A DNA stretch of 43,018 nt from the NCBI GenBank assembly GCA_002706205.1, contig PAKC01000015.1, positions 1 to 43,018 on the forward strand. The letters are read 5' to 3'. The stretch comes from Halobacteriovoraceae bacterium (GTDB taxonomy: Bacteria > Bdellovibrionota > Bacteriovoracia > Bacteriovoracales > Bacteriovoracaceae). The notes beneath the pieces were generated by a model that had not been told where the DNA came from, ran no database searches, and saw nothing but the letters and a program-made list of their open reading frames with translations. Below are positions 6,587 to 15,261 of the stretch, one piece after another. The position numbers were made by a program, and so were the translations under genes. Numbering within the stretch: position 1 is the first letter of the stretch; the number at the start of each line of letters is the position of its first letter.

Positions 6587-8089
6587 ATGAAACTATCTAA
6601 AAAAGAATTTTTAAAACATCGTAGACAGTTTGGTCTAGGGCATTTGACGACGGAGTCTTTTCATCCCTTGTCAAAAGATCTGTCTGATATTGTTAAAGAA
6701 GATATAGAGCAAGCAATTGAAGTTCTCACTCAAATTGACACTCAAGCTTTAACATTACTCAAGGATAAATACTTTGAAGTTTTTAAACTTCAACAGCAAG
6801 TTCAAGCAGTTCTGAAAGAAGGGCATAAGGTTTTTCTTTGCGGCTGTGGAGCTACAGGACGTTTGGCCCTCAGTTTAGAGCGTTTATATAGAGATTTTTT
6901 TCAAAGTTCTCAGGTCTGTGCTTTTATGGCAGGGGGAGATTATGCCCTTATTAAGTCGGTGGAGAGTTTTGAAGATAGTTTTGAATATGGAAAAAGACAA
7001 CTTAAAGAATTAGGATTTTCAAAAAATGACCTTCTTATTAGTATTACCGAAGGTGGGGAAACTAGTTTTGTGATTGGGGCAGCGGAGTTTGCTGCCGATT
7101 ATTCACAAGAGCCGCCTTTTTTTCTTTATTGTAATCCAGACACTGAATTATCTTCGATTAATAGATCACAAAGAATTTTAAAAAATAATAAGATAAAAAA
7201 GATAAATTTAAGTGTCGGACCAATGGCAATATCTGGTAGTACTCGAATGCAAGCAACTACTGTGCAAATGATTGCTACTGGTTTTAGCCTTTTTTATCAA
7301 CACGTTAATCTTGAGGCATTTCAAAAAGCCTTTGTTCAATTTATCGAGCTCTTAGAACACAGCTCTTTTCATTTTATCAAAGACTTTATTAGGCACGAGT
7401 ATGCAGTCTATCAAAAAAATGAGATTGTGACCTATAGAAGCGATGAAAAAATTGCCATGGCCATTTTAACAGATACAACGGAAAGATCCCCCACATTTAA
7501 CTTGGTAGGCTTTGAGAGAGATAAAACTGATGAGCCCTCTTTAGTCTATTTGGCCGTCAAGGATGAGCAGGATCCTTTAAAGGCTTGGCAGAGACTTTTA
7601 GGTCGAAAACCGAGATGTCTTGATTGGCAGATTCCTGAAAGAATTAGTCTTAAGGATTTGTACCAGTTTGATATTTCTGAAAAAACAATTTTAAGAAGAA
7701 ATGAAATTAGAGAGAATCATGTTTTCGATATTTATCTAGAAAATGGTTTTCTTCTTTTTATGTTTGGAGACTTACAGAGAAGAATTAAAATACCCCAAGA
7801 AGCTGATCTGTTTTTTATCCATTTGTATTTGAAGTTGATTCTTAATATTCATTCAACTTTGCTTATGGGACTTTTGGAAAGATATCAAGGGAATATGATG
7901 ACTTATGTTTCTCCAAGTAATTTTAAATTAATCGATCGTTGTTTTCGTTATACGAAGGAAATTCTTAAGGGGCAAAGTATACATATTTCCGATGATGATT
8001 TAATCGATGAGATTTTTAAAAGAGTAGCGATTAAGAAAAACTCTATTGTTCTTGATGTTCTTAATAGCGTTAAATCACAAGAGCGTTGA
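6587..8089 (+). CDS. SIS-domain protein related to MurQ etherase / GCKR
   Basis: The N-terminal 250 residues follow the N-acetylmuramic acid 6-phosphate etherase pattern. LTTESFHP is near the start, FLCGCGATGRLAL replaces the usual YVGAGTSGRLG, then come MAGGDYAL, ITEGGETSFVIGAAEFA and GPMAISGSTRMQATTVQM. MurQ itself is about 300 residues; this protein has 500, with a second half whose features I cannot resolve, so it is closer in size to the two-SIS glucokinase regulatory protein family. MurQ cleaves the lactyl ether of MurNAc-6-phosphate during wall recycling. Several motif positions are altered, so a sugar-phosphate binding or regulatory role is equally possible. ATG at 6587 is preceded by AAGGAAG. 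Confidence 0.75.
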   Translation: MKLSKKEFLKHRRQFGLGHLTTESFHPLSKDLSDIVKEDIEQAIEVLTQIDTQALTLLKDKYFEVFKLQQQVQAVLKEGHKVFLCGCGATGRLALSLERLYRDFFQSSQVCAFMAGGDYALIKSVESFEDSFEYGKRQLKELGFSKNDLLISITEGGETSFVIGAAEFAADYSQEPPFFLYCNPDTELSSINRSQRILKNNKIKKINLSVGPMAISGSTRMQATTVQMIATGFSLFYQHVNLEAFQKAFVQFIELLEHSSFHFIKDFIRHEYAVYQKNEIVTYRSDEKIAMAILTDTTERSPTFNLVGFERDKTDEPSLVYLAVKDEQDPLKAWQRLLGRKPRCLDWQIPERISLKDLYQFDISEKTILRRNEIRENHVFDIYLENGFLLFMFGDLQRRIKIPQEADLFFIHLYLKLILNIHSTLLMGLLERYQGNMMTYVSPSNFKLIDRCFRYTKEILKGQSIHISDDDLIDEIFKRVAIKKNSIVLDVLNSVKSQER

Positions 8090-8091
8090 GT

Positions 8092-8271
8092 TTAGTCTTT
8101 TTTTGACTCTTCTTGCTCTGATTTTTCGTTGTTTGGGTCACTTAATCCTTTTTTAAAATTTGTAATAGCACTTCCCATAGACCTTCCTAATTGGGGTAGT
8201 TTTCTTCCACCAAAAAGAAGCACAATAACAAATGCAATAACGACGAGTTCTGTTGTACCTAAACCAAACAT
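8092..8271 (-). CDS. tatA: Sec-independent protein translocase subunit TatA (59 aa)
   Basis: Translating the minus strand from ATG at 8271 gives a 59-residue TatA: an N-terminal MFGLGTTELVVIAFVIVLLF transmembrane segment, the hinge GGRKLPQLGRSMGSA, the amphipathic segment ITNFKKGLSD and a charged tail. FG, the transmembrane Glu (T-T-E-L) and the glycine hinge are the family signature. AGAGG lies about eight bases before the start. TatA oligomers form the pore for export of folded proteins with twin-arginine signals. tatB and tatC are not in the window. It sits downstream of queF on the same strand and ends 2 bases from the SIS gene on the other strand. Confidence 0.93.
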   Translation of the reverse strand: MFGLGTTELVVIAFVIVLLFGGRKLPQLGRSMGSAITNFKKGLSDPNNEKSEQEESKKD

Positions 8272-8298
8272 ATTATTTCCTCTATCTCTCTATAGTTG

Positions 8299-8826
8299 CT
8301 AGTAAATTCTACCTAGATCCATTGTATACTTTCCTGGTGCATAATTCAAAAAACGCTGTTCTTTTAGTTTTTTAAATTGTGCTGAGCTATTTGAATAACT
8401 GGCATAAGGATATATCGTTATTCCTCCTCTAGGGGTAAATTCTCCAATGACTTCAATATACTTTGGTTTCATGATTTTTGCTAGATCATCACAGATTTTT
8501 TGGACGCAGTCTTCATGAAAATCACCATGATTTCGGAAGCTAAATAGGTAAATTTTTAGGGATTTACTCTCAACCATTTTTTTTCCAGCAATATAATTGA
8601 TATAAATACGAGCAAAATCTGGCTGCCCAGTTTTTGGGCATAAAGAGGTAAATTCTGTGCATATAAAGCTTGTCCAGGCCATAGAGTCTGGATTTTTATT
8701 AGGAAAAACTTCTAGGACTTCCGGGGCGTAGCTTGTAGGGTAATTTGTGTTGGTATTCCCTAGTAAAGAGACACCACTTAGCTCTTTGGAGCTTCGTTCA
8801 TGTAAAGTCTTAGTTTTTCGCGTCAT
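8299..8826 (-). CDS. queF: NADPH-dependent preQ0 reductase QueF
   Basis: QueF reduces 7-cyano-7-deazaguanine (preQ0) to preQ1 in queuosine biosynthesis. The 175-residue unimodular (YkvM-like) form is present. It shows EFTSLCPKTGQPDFA with the thioimide-forming cysteine, then the QueF motif region ESKSLKIYLFSFRNHGDFHED, and ends with EFTPRGGI. The start is ATG at 8826 with AAAGG upstream. No other que gene lies in the window. TatA follows 27 bases downstream on the same strand. The assignment is secure. Confidence 0.95.
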   Translation of the reverse strand: MTRKTKTLHERSSKELSGVSLLGNTNTNYPTSYAPEVLEVFPNKNPDSMAWTSFICTEFTSLCPKTGQPDFARIYINYIAGKKMVESKSLKIYLFSFRNHGDFHEDCVQKICDDLAKIMKPKYIEVIGEFTPRGGITIYPYASYSNSSAQFKKLKEQRFLNYAPGKYTMDLGRIY

Positions 8827-8910
8827 AGCAAACCTTTTTCATATAGTTTTTTGGTTTGTAATAATATAAATTGTTTAGAAAGAAAACTCAAATAAAGTAA
8901 AAAGTTAGGT

Positions 8911-11244
8911 ATGCAAAAAAAGTATAATATAGTGATTTGTCAGTTAGGCTCTCCCAAAACTTCTAAAACTTCAGATGTGAGAAGTTATTTAAGAGAGTTT
9001 CTTAGTGACCCTCGAGTTATTGATGTTTCAAGGGGATTATGGTTTTTTATATTAAATTTATTTATTTTGCCCTTTAGACCTAAAAAAAGTGCTGAGGCAT
9101 ATAAGCGTATTGAGTTTTGTGGAATGTTTCCCCTTATTGAACTTACCAAAGGGTTTTGCCGCCAATTAAGCGGATTAATGTCTTCTGAGTATAGAATATT
9201 GCCTTCTTTTTTATTATCTCAACCTAGACTGACTGAGGTTTTAAATAAGAGTGAAGAGTTTTACGTTTTTCCGCAATTTCCTCAGTTTTCAGATACAACA
9301 ACATCTTCGGTCATTGATAAAATCAAAGAAGTTTCTCCTCATTATGAACAAGAAGGTAAGATCCACATTCTTAAAGATTACCATCGTTTTCGTGGTTTTA
9401 TAGATTTGTCTGTTGAGCAGATAAAAAAACAACTAGAAAAATATCCCGTAGAGGATCTCGTTATTTCTTTTCACGGAATTCCTGTTCGCTACGTTACTGA
9501 AAAAAAAGATATTTACTACCAACATTGTTGTGAAACATTTACTCTTTTAAAGCAACAGTTAAATCTTAGTCATGTCAGATTACATATGAGCTTTCAAAGT
9601 CGACTAGGCTCTGAAGAGTGGTTATCACCCTATACAGATGAATATGTTGTTAATTTAGTAAAAACTGGGACAAAGTCGGTCGGAGTTTATTGTCCCAGCT
9701 TTGTCGTAGATTGTTTAGAAACAACAGATGAAATAGGAAATGAGTTACGAGAAGAAGTAGAGGAACATGGTGGAGAACTAGTCTTTATTCCTTGTTTAAA
9801 TGTAACTCCTAAATGGGTAAAAAGTTATGCTAAGTTGATAGAAGCTTTTTGTTCAGAAGGACAGCAAGGAGCTGAAAATTTGTTTTATACTGTTCCAGCT
9901 GATAAATTAAAGGAAAATATGCCAGAATTAACTTCAAAATCTACGCCTATGACTCCACAAGCTAAAAGAACAATTAAAATTGTTTTTTTGACTTTATTTT
10001 TGGATTTAATCGGTTTTTCGATCATTTTTCCTATGTTTCCAGCATTGGCAAAACATTATCTTGAAATTGACCCTGATAATTATTTTTTAAAACTCATTTT
10101 TGGCTCGATTGCTAGTTTCACCCAGGCAAGTGGTGCGGATATGAGCTCAATTGTTCTTTTTGGGGGGGCCTTGGGTGCCCTTTATTCACTTTTACAATTT
10201 TTTGCAGCTCCTTTATGGGGAGGGCTATCGGATCGCTTTGGAAGAAAACCTATTCTTTTGATTTCTCTCTTTGGGCTATTTATGAGTTATTTTTTGTGGG
10301 TATTTGCCGGCTCTTTTACTCTTTTAATTTTGGCCCGTTTTATAGGGGGAATTATGGGGGGAAATATATCCACGGCCACAGCGGCCATTGCCGATGTTAC
10401 TGATGAGTCAAATCGCTCTAAAGGCATGGCGTTTGTGGGCATTGCATTTGCTTTAGGTTTTATTGTAGGCCCTGCATTAGGAGGATTGTTAACAATTATT
10501 AATCCTGTAGAGCACTTTCCAAGTTTAGTTGTTTATGGACTGAACCCTTTTTCTTACCCAGCTTTACTAGCTGCAGTTTTAAGTTTGGTTAATATTTTTC
10601 TACTCTTTTTTAAATTCGAAGAGACTTTGAAAAAAGCTGATCAATCCCAAACAACTAGAAGTTTTAATGTCTTTAAAATCTTAGCTCCTTTAAAGAATAA
10701 AAATGTAAATTTAACGAACTATAGTTATTTTCTTTTTATTAGTGCCTTTAGTGGAATGGAATTTACTTTGACATTTTTAGCAGTTGAAAGGCTTGGTTAT
10801 TCTTCTTTAGATAACGCTTATATGTTTATTTTTATAGGCTTTATTTTAGCTTTTGTTCAAGGGGGATTTGTACGCAGAAAGGCTCACCAAATTGGTGAGA
10901 AAAAAGTTGCTTTATTAGGTCTGGCCCTTATCATTCCCGGTCTTTTGATTATTTCATTTGCTTATCAAGCTTGGGTTTTATATTTTGGTCTCTTCTTCTT
11001 AGCCTGTGGTTCTGCTATGGCGATACCAACTCTGACAGCTTTGGTTTCCTTATTTACTGTGGCAAGTGAACAAGGGAAAAATTTAGGTATTTTTCGCTCA
11101 TTAGGTGCCTTGGGAAGAATTGTCGGTCCCATCGTTGCCAGTTTAATCTATTGGAGATCTGGAGCGTTATATCCTTATTTATTTGGTGCTGTGTTTTTAT
11201 TGATACCTATTTTCATTTTAAAGCAAGTAAAACAACGGTCTTAA
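8911..11244 (+). CDS. hemH: ferrochelatase fused to an MFS transporter
   Basis: One uninterrupted 777-codon frame joins two normally separate proteins. Residues 1-320 are ferrochelatase, which inserts iron into protoporphyrin IX: VRSYLREFLSDPRVID (23-38), FPQFSDTTTSS, the catalytic histidine in SFHGIP (H188), FQSRLGSEEWLSPYTDE, and CPSFVVDCLETTDEIG with the conserved Glu (E270). Residues 353-777 are a 12-helix major facilitator of the drug:H+ antiporter type, with motif A as GGLSDRFGRKP and GFIVGPALGG later. A Ser/Thr/Pro linker lies between. An in-frame ATG at 9919 (codon 337) has AAAGGA just upstream and could also yield the transporter alone at about 441 residues. Heme or porphyrin transport coupled to synthesis is inference. 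No frameshift is seen. Confidence 0.9.
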   Translation: MQKKYNIVICQLGSPKTSKTSDVRSYLREFLSDPRVIDVSRGLWFFILNLFILPFRPKKSAEAYKRIEFCGMFPLIELTKGFCRQLSGLMSSEYRILPSFLLSQPRLTEVLNKSEEFYVFPQFPQFSDTTTSSVIDKIKEVSPHYEQEGKIHILKDYHRFRGFIDLSVEQIKKQLEKYPVEDLVISFHGIPVRYVTEKKDIYYQHCCETFTLLKQQLNLSHVRLHMSFQSRLGSEEWLSPYTDEYVVNLVKTGTKSVGVYCPSFVVDCLETTDEIGNELREEVEEHGGELVFIPCLNVTPKWVKSYAKLIEAFCSEGQQGAENLFYTVPADKLKENMPELTSKSTPMTPQAKRTIKIVFLTLFLDLIGFSIIFPMFPALAKHYLEIDPDNYFLKLIFGSIASFTQASGADMSSIVLFGGALGALYSLLQFFAAPLWGGLSDRFGRKPILLISLFGLFMSYFLWVFAGSFTLLILARFIGGIMGGNISTATAAIADVTDESNRSKGMAFVGIAFALGFIVGPALGGLLTIINPVEHFPSLVVYGLNPFSYPALLAAVLSLVNIFLLFFKFEETLKKADQSQTTRSFNVFKILAPLKNKNVNLTNYSYFLFISAFSGMEFTLTFLAVERLGYSSLDNAYMFIFIGFILAFVQGGFVRRKAHQIGEKKVALLGLALIIPGLLIISFAYQAWVLYFGLFFLACGSAMAIPTLTALVSLFTVASEQGKNLGIFRSLGALGRIVGPIVASLIYWRSGALYPYLFGAVFLLIPIFILKQVKQRS

Positions 11245-12039
11245 GAATAACAAGCCTTCAAATAGTGCGTAATAAGCCAATTTATTACTGGGTGGATAGA
11301 TAATTCCTAAACTATAAATAAGCCACGAAAAAATTGGAAAAAGTATTTGTTGTTGGGTGAACAGCGCACTAAGTGAATAAAGACCCATAGAAAAGATACA
11401 AAAATGAGTTGTATATCGGCCAAGAAGTTGAGGGAGAGTTTTTATCGAATTTTTAATATCTTCTTGGAGGTCTTTTATATCAAAAGGAAGGCTGAGTAAT
11501 AAAATAAAAACAAAGCAATCGATAAAGTCTAAAAAAATAAAATCCTTTATGAAGCTAAATATGAGTAGACTCCAAGCAAGACCAATAAAAGCCGGTTTGA
11601 ATAAAGGAAAATGACGTAGGGAAAATCCCGAAAAGATTATAGCTTCATACAGCACTACTATGAGTGTTGCAACTGACAAAAATAACCATTGATGTAAATC
11701 TAAAGTGGTTAAAATTATGAAAAGAAAAGTCGAAGTAAGGGCGATAGAGCTTGAAAAAAAAAGTTTATGTTGTAGGTAAAAGTCTTTAAACATTGGCGAA
11801 AGAGGAAGATTCTTTTTATAGGGAATATAGCGAAGAGCGTGGTGTGCAATATAGGTTGAGCAAAAAATAAAGATGAGGGGAATGACTTTAAGACTTTGCT
11901 CATTTTTGAGTGAGTAATAAAGATAAACTGAAACAACACCTAAAGAAATGTACAGATTTGAAACGACAAAAAACTTAAAGGACTTTATCAGAACTTTCTT
12001 GAGAGCGTTCATTTTCAGTAATCTTTTTATCATTATCAT
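11218..12039 (-). CDS. UbiA-like integral membrane protein, degenerate
   Basis: A 270-residue membrane protein with about eight hydrophobic segments. LPFDIKDLQEDIKNSIKTLP followed by QLLGR matches the second aspartate motif of UbiA prenyltransferases, where it binds the Mg-diphosphate of the prenyl donor. The first motif (NDxxDxxxD) is not evident; the equivalent region reads STYIAHHALRY. It may be an inactive or divergent member. The start is uncertain: ATG at 12039 or the in-frame ATG at 12012, both inside the 3' end of the upstream M14 gene. Its own 3' end overlaps the convergent ferrochelatase-MFS gene by 27 bases. Confidence 0.65.
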   Translation of the reverse strand: MIMIKRLLKMNALKKVLIKSFKFFVVSNLYISLGVVSVYLYYSLKNEQSLKVIPLIFIFCSTYIAHHALRYIPYKKNLPLSPMFKDFYLQHKLFFSSSIALTSTFLFIILTTLDLHQWLFLSVATLIVVLYEAIIFSGFSLRHFPLFKPAFIGLAWSLLIFSFIKDFIFLDFIDCFVFILLLSLPFDIKDLQEDIKNSIKTLPQLLGRYTTHFCIFSMGLYSLSALFTQQQILFPIFSWLIYSLGIIYPPSNKLAYYALFEGLLFLRPLFYLL

Positions 12040-13078
12040 TTAAAGTAAAATCTTTTTTGATCGCATGATGAATTGCCGTTCTAAAGGTATCAAAAAACTT
12101 ATTAGTTTTTGTCCAGTCAGAATTGGGAAGTTCGAGAGTGTAGGTGGGAATATTGCGTTCATTTCCGGCCCAGTTTCCAAGACTTCCTGTAAAAAACGGA
12201 TAATTATTGATCTTATACTTACCAGCTTTATTACTCATTTGAATAAGAAGTTGATGAGCTAGTGAGCCATGCTTATGTTTTGTGGCCGGGCCATCGTAGT
12301 CTAGGAGAGTGAGAGGAGCATGGACTGATATAATTTTATCTGGGTTATAACGTTTGATTAAGTTGACTTGAAATATCGTTTCTTGTTCACTTAAGGCTTT
12401 CTTTCCAGGGTATCTGCGCTTATCACTTCTGTAACGAGACTTCCATAAACGAATAGCATTTTTAGACCAATCTTTGGTGGGAAAGTTTCTATTAACATCA
12501 ACCCCGCGCCCATTATAACGAGTAGGGTATTTACGCATAAAAGAGTCAGGTGTGACTAAAGGGGCAATGACGACCATTTTGTCCTTGATAACTTCTGGAT
12601 GTTTTTTGAGATCTTTCAAAATATCAAAACAGAACTTTACTGGTGTAATTTCATCTCCATGGACACCACAGAGGATCAGTGTTGTATTTTTTGGATTAAT
12701 TTTATGTTCTTGTTCATCTCCATAGACATACCATATAATGGGATTCCCCCAATATGAACTTCGGACATGATGCCAGGAAAAGTCTTCACATTGAGATTTT
12801 CCCCATTTGTATTTTTTGAAGTAGCGATCAATTTTTTTACAATAATTTTTTACTTTTACCGTATTTTCCCAAGTAAGTGTTTGATAGGTCTTGGGCGCTG
12901 CTTTGACAGGAACCTCTTTAGTTGAAATTGCTGGAGATGCTTGTTCATGTTTCTGTTGCTTGTTTTGAGATGAGTTGTCTTGCTCGTTGGTGGAGGGCCT
13001 TTTGTAAAGAATGGGCTTGATGGCCGAACAGGCAATGGTAAAAGTTAAAATTGTAGTTAAAAGCAAACAGTTTTTCAT
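11975..13078 (-). CDS. M14-family murein peptide amidase-like lipoprotein (MpaA-like)
   Basis: The M14 zinc carboxypeptidase fold is seen in CGVHGDEITP (zinc-binding His and Glu), TPDSFMRKYPTRYNGRGVDVNRNFPTKDW (in parts: RYNGRGVDVNRNFP binds the substrate carboxylate), VHAPL (third zinc ligand) and TLELPN (catalytic Glu). This set resembles MpaA, which splits gamma-D-Glu-diaminopimelate in wall peptides. I start it at ATG 13078, because MKNCLLLTTILTFTIACS is a lipoprotein signal with the lipobox TIAC; the frame extends upstream to 13129. A Lys/Gln/Ser/Pro-rich linker follows the cysteine. It is probably periplasmic or outer-membrane anchored, and overlaps the UbiA-like gene. Confidence 0.82.
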   Translation of the reverse strand: MKNCLLLTTILTFTIACSAIKPILYKRPSTNEQDNSSQNKQQKHEQASPAISTKEVPVKAAPKTYQTLTWENTVKVKNYCKKIDRYFKKYKWGKSQCEDFSWHHVRSSYWGNPIIWYVYGDEQEHKINPKNTTLILCGVHGDEITPVKFCFDILKDLKKHPEVIKDKMVVIAPLVTPDSFMRKYPTRYNGRGVDVNRNFPTKDWSKNAIRLWKSRYRSDKRRYPGKKALSEQETIFQVNLIKRYNPDKIISVHAPLTLLDYDGPATKHKHGSLAHQLLIQMSNKAGKYKINNYPFFTGSLGNWAGNERNIPTYTLELPNSDWTKTNKFFDTFRTAIHHAIKKDFTLNDNDKKITENERSQESSDKVL

Positions 13079-13173
13079 AAGTTTATTATATAGATAGATA
13101 TGGAGTTTGTCGTTGGAAAAATATGCCAATAGCTGAGCCTTAAACTATGATTTTTAATGATTTGCCACAAAAA

Positions 13174-13189
13174 TTTGTCAAATGACTTA
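13174..13189. promoter_or_regulatory. imperfect inverted repeat TTTGTCA-AA-TGACTTA
   Basis: The core GTCA-AA-TGAC is symmetrical and resembles the perfect palindrome at 3399-3414. On the minus strand it contains TTGACA, the likely -35 of the M14 lipoprotein gene, with an A/T-rich -10 17-19 bases on. It lies in a divergent region, between that gene and the PilZ-GAF regulator gene. Confidence 0.35.
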
Positions 13190-13244
13190 AGTTCTCGATC
13201 TTTTTTGTCGATATGTCTTATAGAAATAGATGAGGAGTCATTTT

Positions 13245-15206
13245 ATGTTAACAAGCTTTAAAGAATTTAAGTTTTTTCAATCATTTCGAATTCCTGTTGA
13301 GTCAAAAGATGATGTGAGATGCATGTTTGAATACGAAGATGAGCTGGGCAAATATAAAAGTATTTTGGATGCAAAATTAGAAGATGTCTCTATTACTGGA
13401 CTAGGTTTTACAACCAAGGAAAGAATAAGTGTTAATAATAATATTCGAGTCTCTATTCAGTACAAAAGATTAAGAATCGATATTGAGGGACATATTGTCA
13501 GGTCATTTGGCTATCAACCAGATCAAGTAAATGAAACGATGATCTATGGTGTAGAGTTAGATGAAGATGATTATCCTCAAATGAAACGCTTTATTGAGCA
13601 ATATGTTTTTGGCTTCTCCCCTGAAAGAGCACGAGACTGTATAACCACAATGGCGATCTCTGAAAGATACAAAAAGGCGACAGAAGGGTTTGAAATCTTT
13701 TCTTTGATGTTGTCTTTATTCAAAGATATAACAGCTTTTGGTTCTCAGGAAACATTTTTAAAAAGTATGTTAGAAGAAATTTCGCGAATTTTAAATGCTC
13801 AGCGAGCTTCTATCTTTTTGATTAATCCTCAGACAAATGAGTTGGAAGCAGTTGCAGCTTTAGGGACTGATAAGACTCAGCTAAAGTTTGATTACCGTAA
13901 AGGAATAGCTGGTTCTGTTTTTACAACAGGGGTACCATTAAATATTGATGCGCAAACGGATAAGGTTCGTTTTTCACAAGATATGGATAGAAAAACAGGT
14001 TTTGAGACACGCTCCATCTTATGTAATCCTATTTCCAATAGAGATGATAAAGTGATTGGTGTTATTGAAGTCCTCAATAAAAGAAATCAAGATCGTTTCA
14101 CCGAAGAGGATGAAAAAACAATGAAGGTTTTGGCCTTAATTTTTTCATCTGTTTTTCATAATTATAATCCTATTTCTGAAAAATCACTTATAAGAAGATT
14201 TTCAACTCCATATGATAGAGAGTTCGCTTATATTGGTAAATCTTCTAGTACGAATGAAATAAGAAGGTCTATTGTAAAACTAAAAGATATTGATTCTCCT
14301 TTACTTATTAGTGGTGAATTTGGTGTCGGAAAAAAACTTCTTGCTAGAATTATACATAATGAAGGCAAGCGAGGTCTTAATAATTTTATTGTTGTTCCCT
14401 GCAAAGGAATTGATGAGCAGGAGGTTAACGCAAAAATTTTTGGTTCCCAAGATAAGCCAAGTGCTCTAGAAGAGTGTAAAGGCGGAACTGTTGTCTTTGA
14501 AGAAATTGGATTTTTAAGCTTAGATCAACAAGTTAAGTTATTAAAGGTTTTAAAAGAGAGAAGACACCCTCATAGTAATATTACACTAGATGTTAGAACT
14601 ATTTTTACGAGTTCACAAGATCTCAAAAAAATGTCTCAGACGGATGGTGAATTTAATTTCGAATTATATAATTATATTCAAGAGTCTATCCTTGTTGTTG
14701 ATCCTTTAAGAAAAAGGCCTGAGGATATTGAATCTTTAACTTCGTATTTTTTACGTAAGGAGTGTCGTAAACAAGGACTTCTTTTAAAAGAATTTTCCAG
14801 TGACGTGCTTAAACAATTAAAACAGTATGACTGGTCAGGAAATGTTATTGAACTGCAACAGGCCGTTCAAAAAGCAGTCTTGTATAATCCAAAAGCTCAT
14901 GTGATTAATAGTTTGAGCAAAACAGGCGCAACTCCCGTTGTTGACCTATCTCAGTCGAGTATGCATGGACTGGATAATATCCCACATGCCCGCGATTTTC
15001 ACCTCCCGCTTAAAGAGCGAGTTGCTTTAGTGGAAAGAGAAATGATTATAGCTGAAATCAGAAGAAATAAAGGCAATAAGTCTAAGGCGGCTAAAGAGAT
15101 GGGGATTTCAAGAGAGGCTTTAAGGAAAAAACTCTTGCAAAGTGATGAGATTTTAGAAGCTCTACAAAAAGAGCAAGATCAAAAAGATACTCCAAAAGCA
15201 GCTTAG
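13245..15206 (+). CDS. PilZ-GAF-AAA+-Fis regulator, degenerate sigma-54 activator type
   Basis: Domains in order (numbered from an upstream ATG at 13230): PilZ-like at about 15-125, with DVSITGLGF; GAF at about 165-310; AAA+ at about 335-560; Fis-type helix-turn-helix at the C-terminus (NKGNKSKAAKEMGISREALR). Walker A is GEFGVGKK (362-369) and Walker B is TVVFEEIG. The GAFTGA loop that contacts sigma-54 is absent and that region is shortened to KIFGSQDKPSALEECKGGT. The usual FRxDLYYRL with its arginine finger reads FNFELYNYI. It therefore probably does not activate sigma-54 promoters by ATP hydrolysis. I chose ATG 13245 because GAGGAG stands seven bases before it. Confidence 0.85.
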   Translation: MLTSFKEFKFFQSFRIPVESKDDVRCMFEYEDELGKYKSILDAKLEDVSITGLGFTTKERISVNNNIRVSIQYKRLRIDIEGHIVRSFGYQPDQVNETMIYGVELDEDDYPQMKRFIEQYVFGFSPERARDCITTMAISERYKKATEGFEIFSLMLSLFKDITAFGSQETFLKSMLEEISRILNAQRASIFLINPQTNELEAVAALGTDKTQLKFDYRKGIAGSVFTTGVPLNIDAQTDKVRFSQDMDRKTGFETRSILCNPISNRDDKVIGVIEVLNKRNQDRFTEEDEKTMKVLALIFSSVFHNYNPISEKSLIRRFSTPYDREFAYIGKSSSTNEIRRSIVKLKDIDSPLLISGEFGVGKKLLARIIHNEGKRGLNNFIVVPCKGIDEQEVNAKIFGSQDKPSALEECKGGTVVFEEIGFLSLDQQVKLLKVLKERRHPHSNITLDVRTIFTSSQDLKKMSQTDGEFNFELYNYIQESILVVDPLRKRPEDIESLTSYFLRKECRKQGLLLKEFSSDVLKQLKQYDWSGNVIELQQAVQKAVLYNPKAHVINSLSKTGATPVVDLSQSSMHGLDNIPHARDFHLPLKERVALVEREMIIAEIRRNKGNKSKAAKEMGISREALRKKLLQSDEILEALQKEQDQKDTPKAA

Positions 15207-15261
15207 TTTTTCTTATTTTTTTTTTTAATATTCCGATAGGTTAATTACAGAAGGACAGTAT

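Noticed and set aside
8911-11244. Two separate genes, ferrochelatase and MFS, instead of a fusion
   Set aside because: There is no stop, frameshift or gap between the two parts; the internal start remains possible as an additional product only.
11715-11939. Alternative minus-strand frame inside the UbiA-like gene
   Set aside because: The hydrophobic pattern and the DxxxD motif support the longer frame; this one has no start signal.
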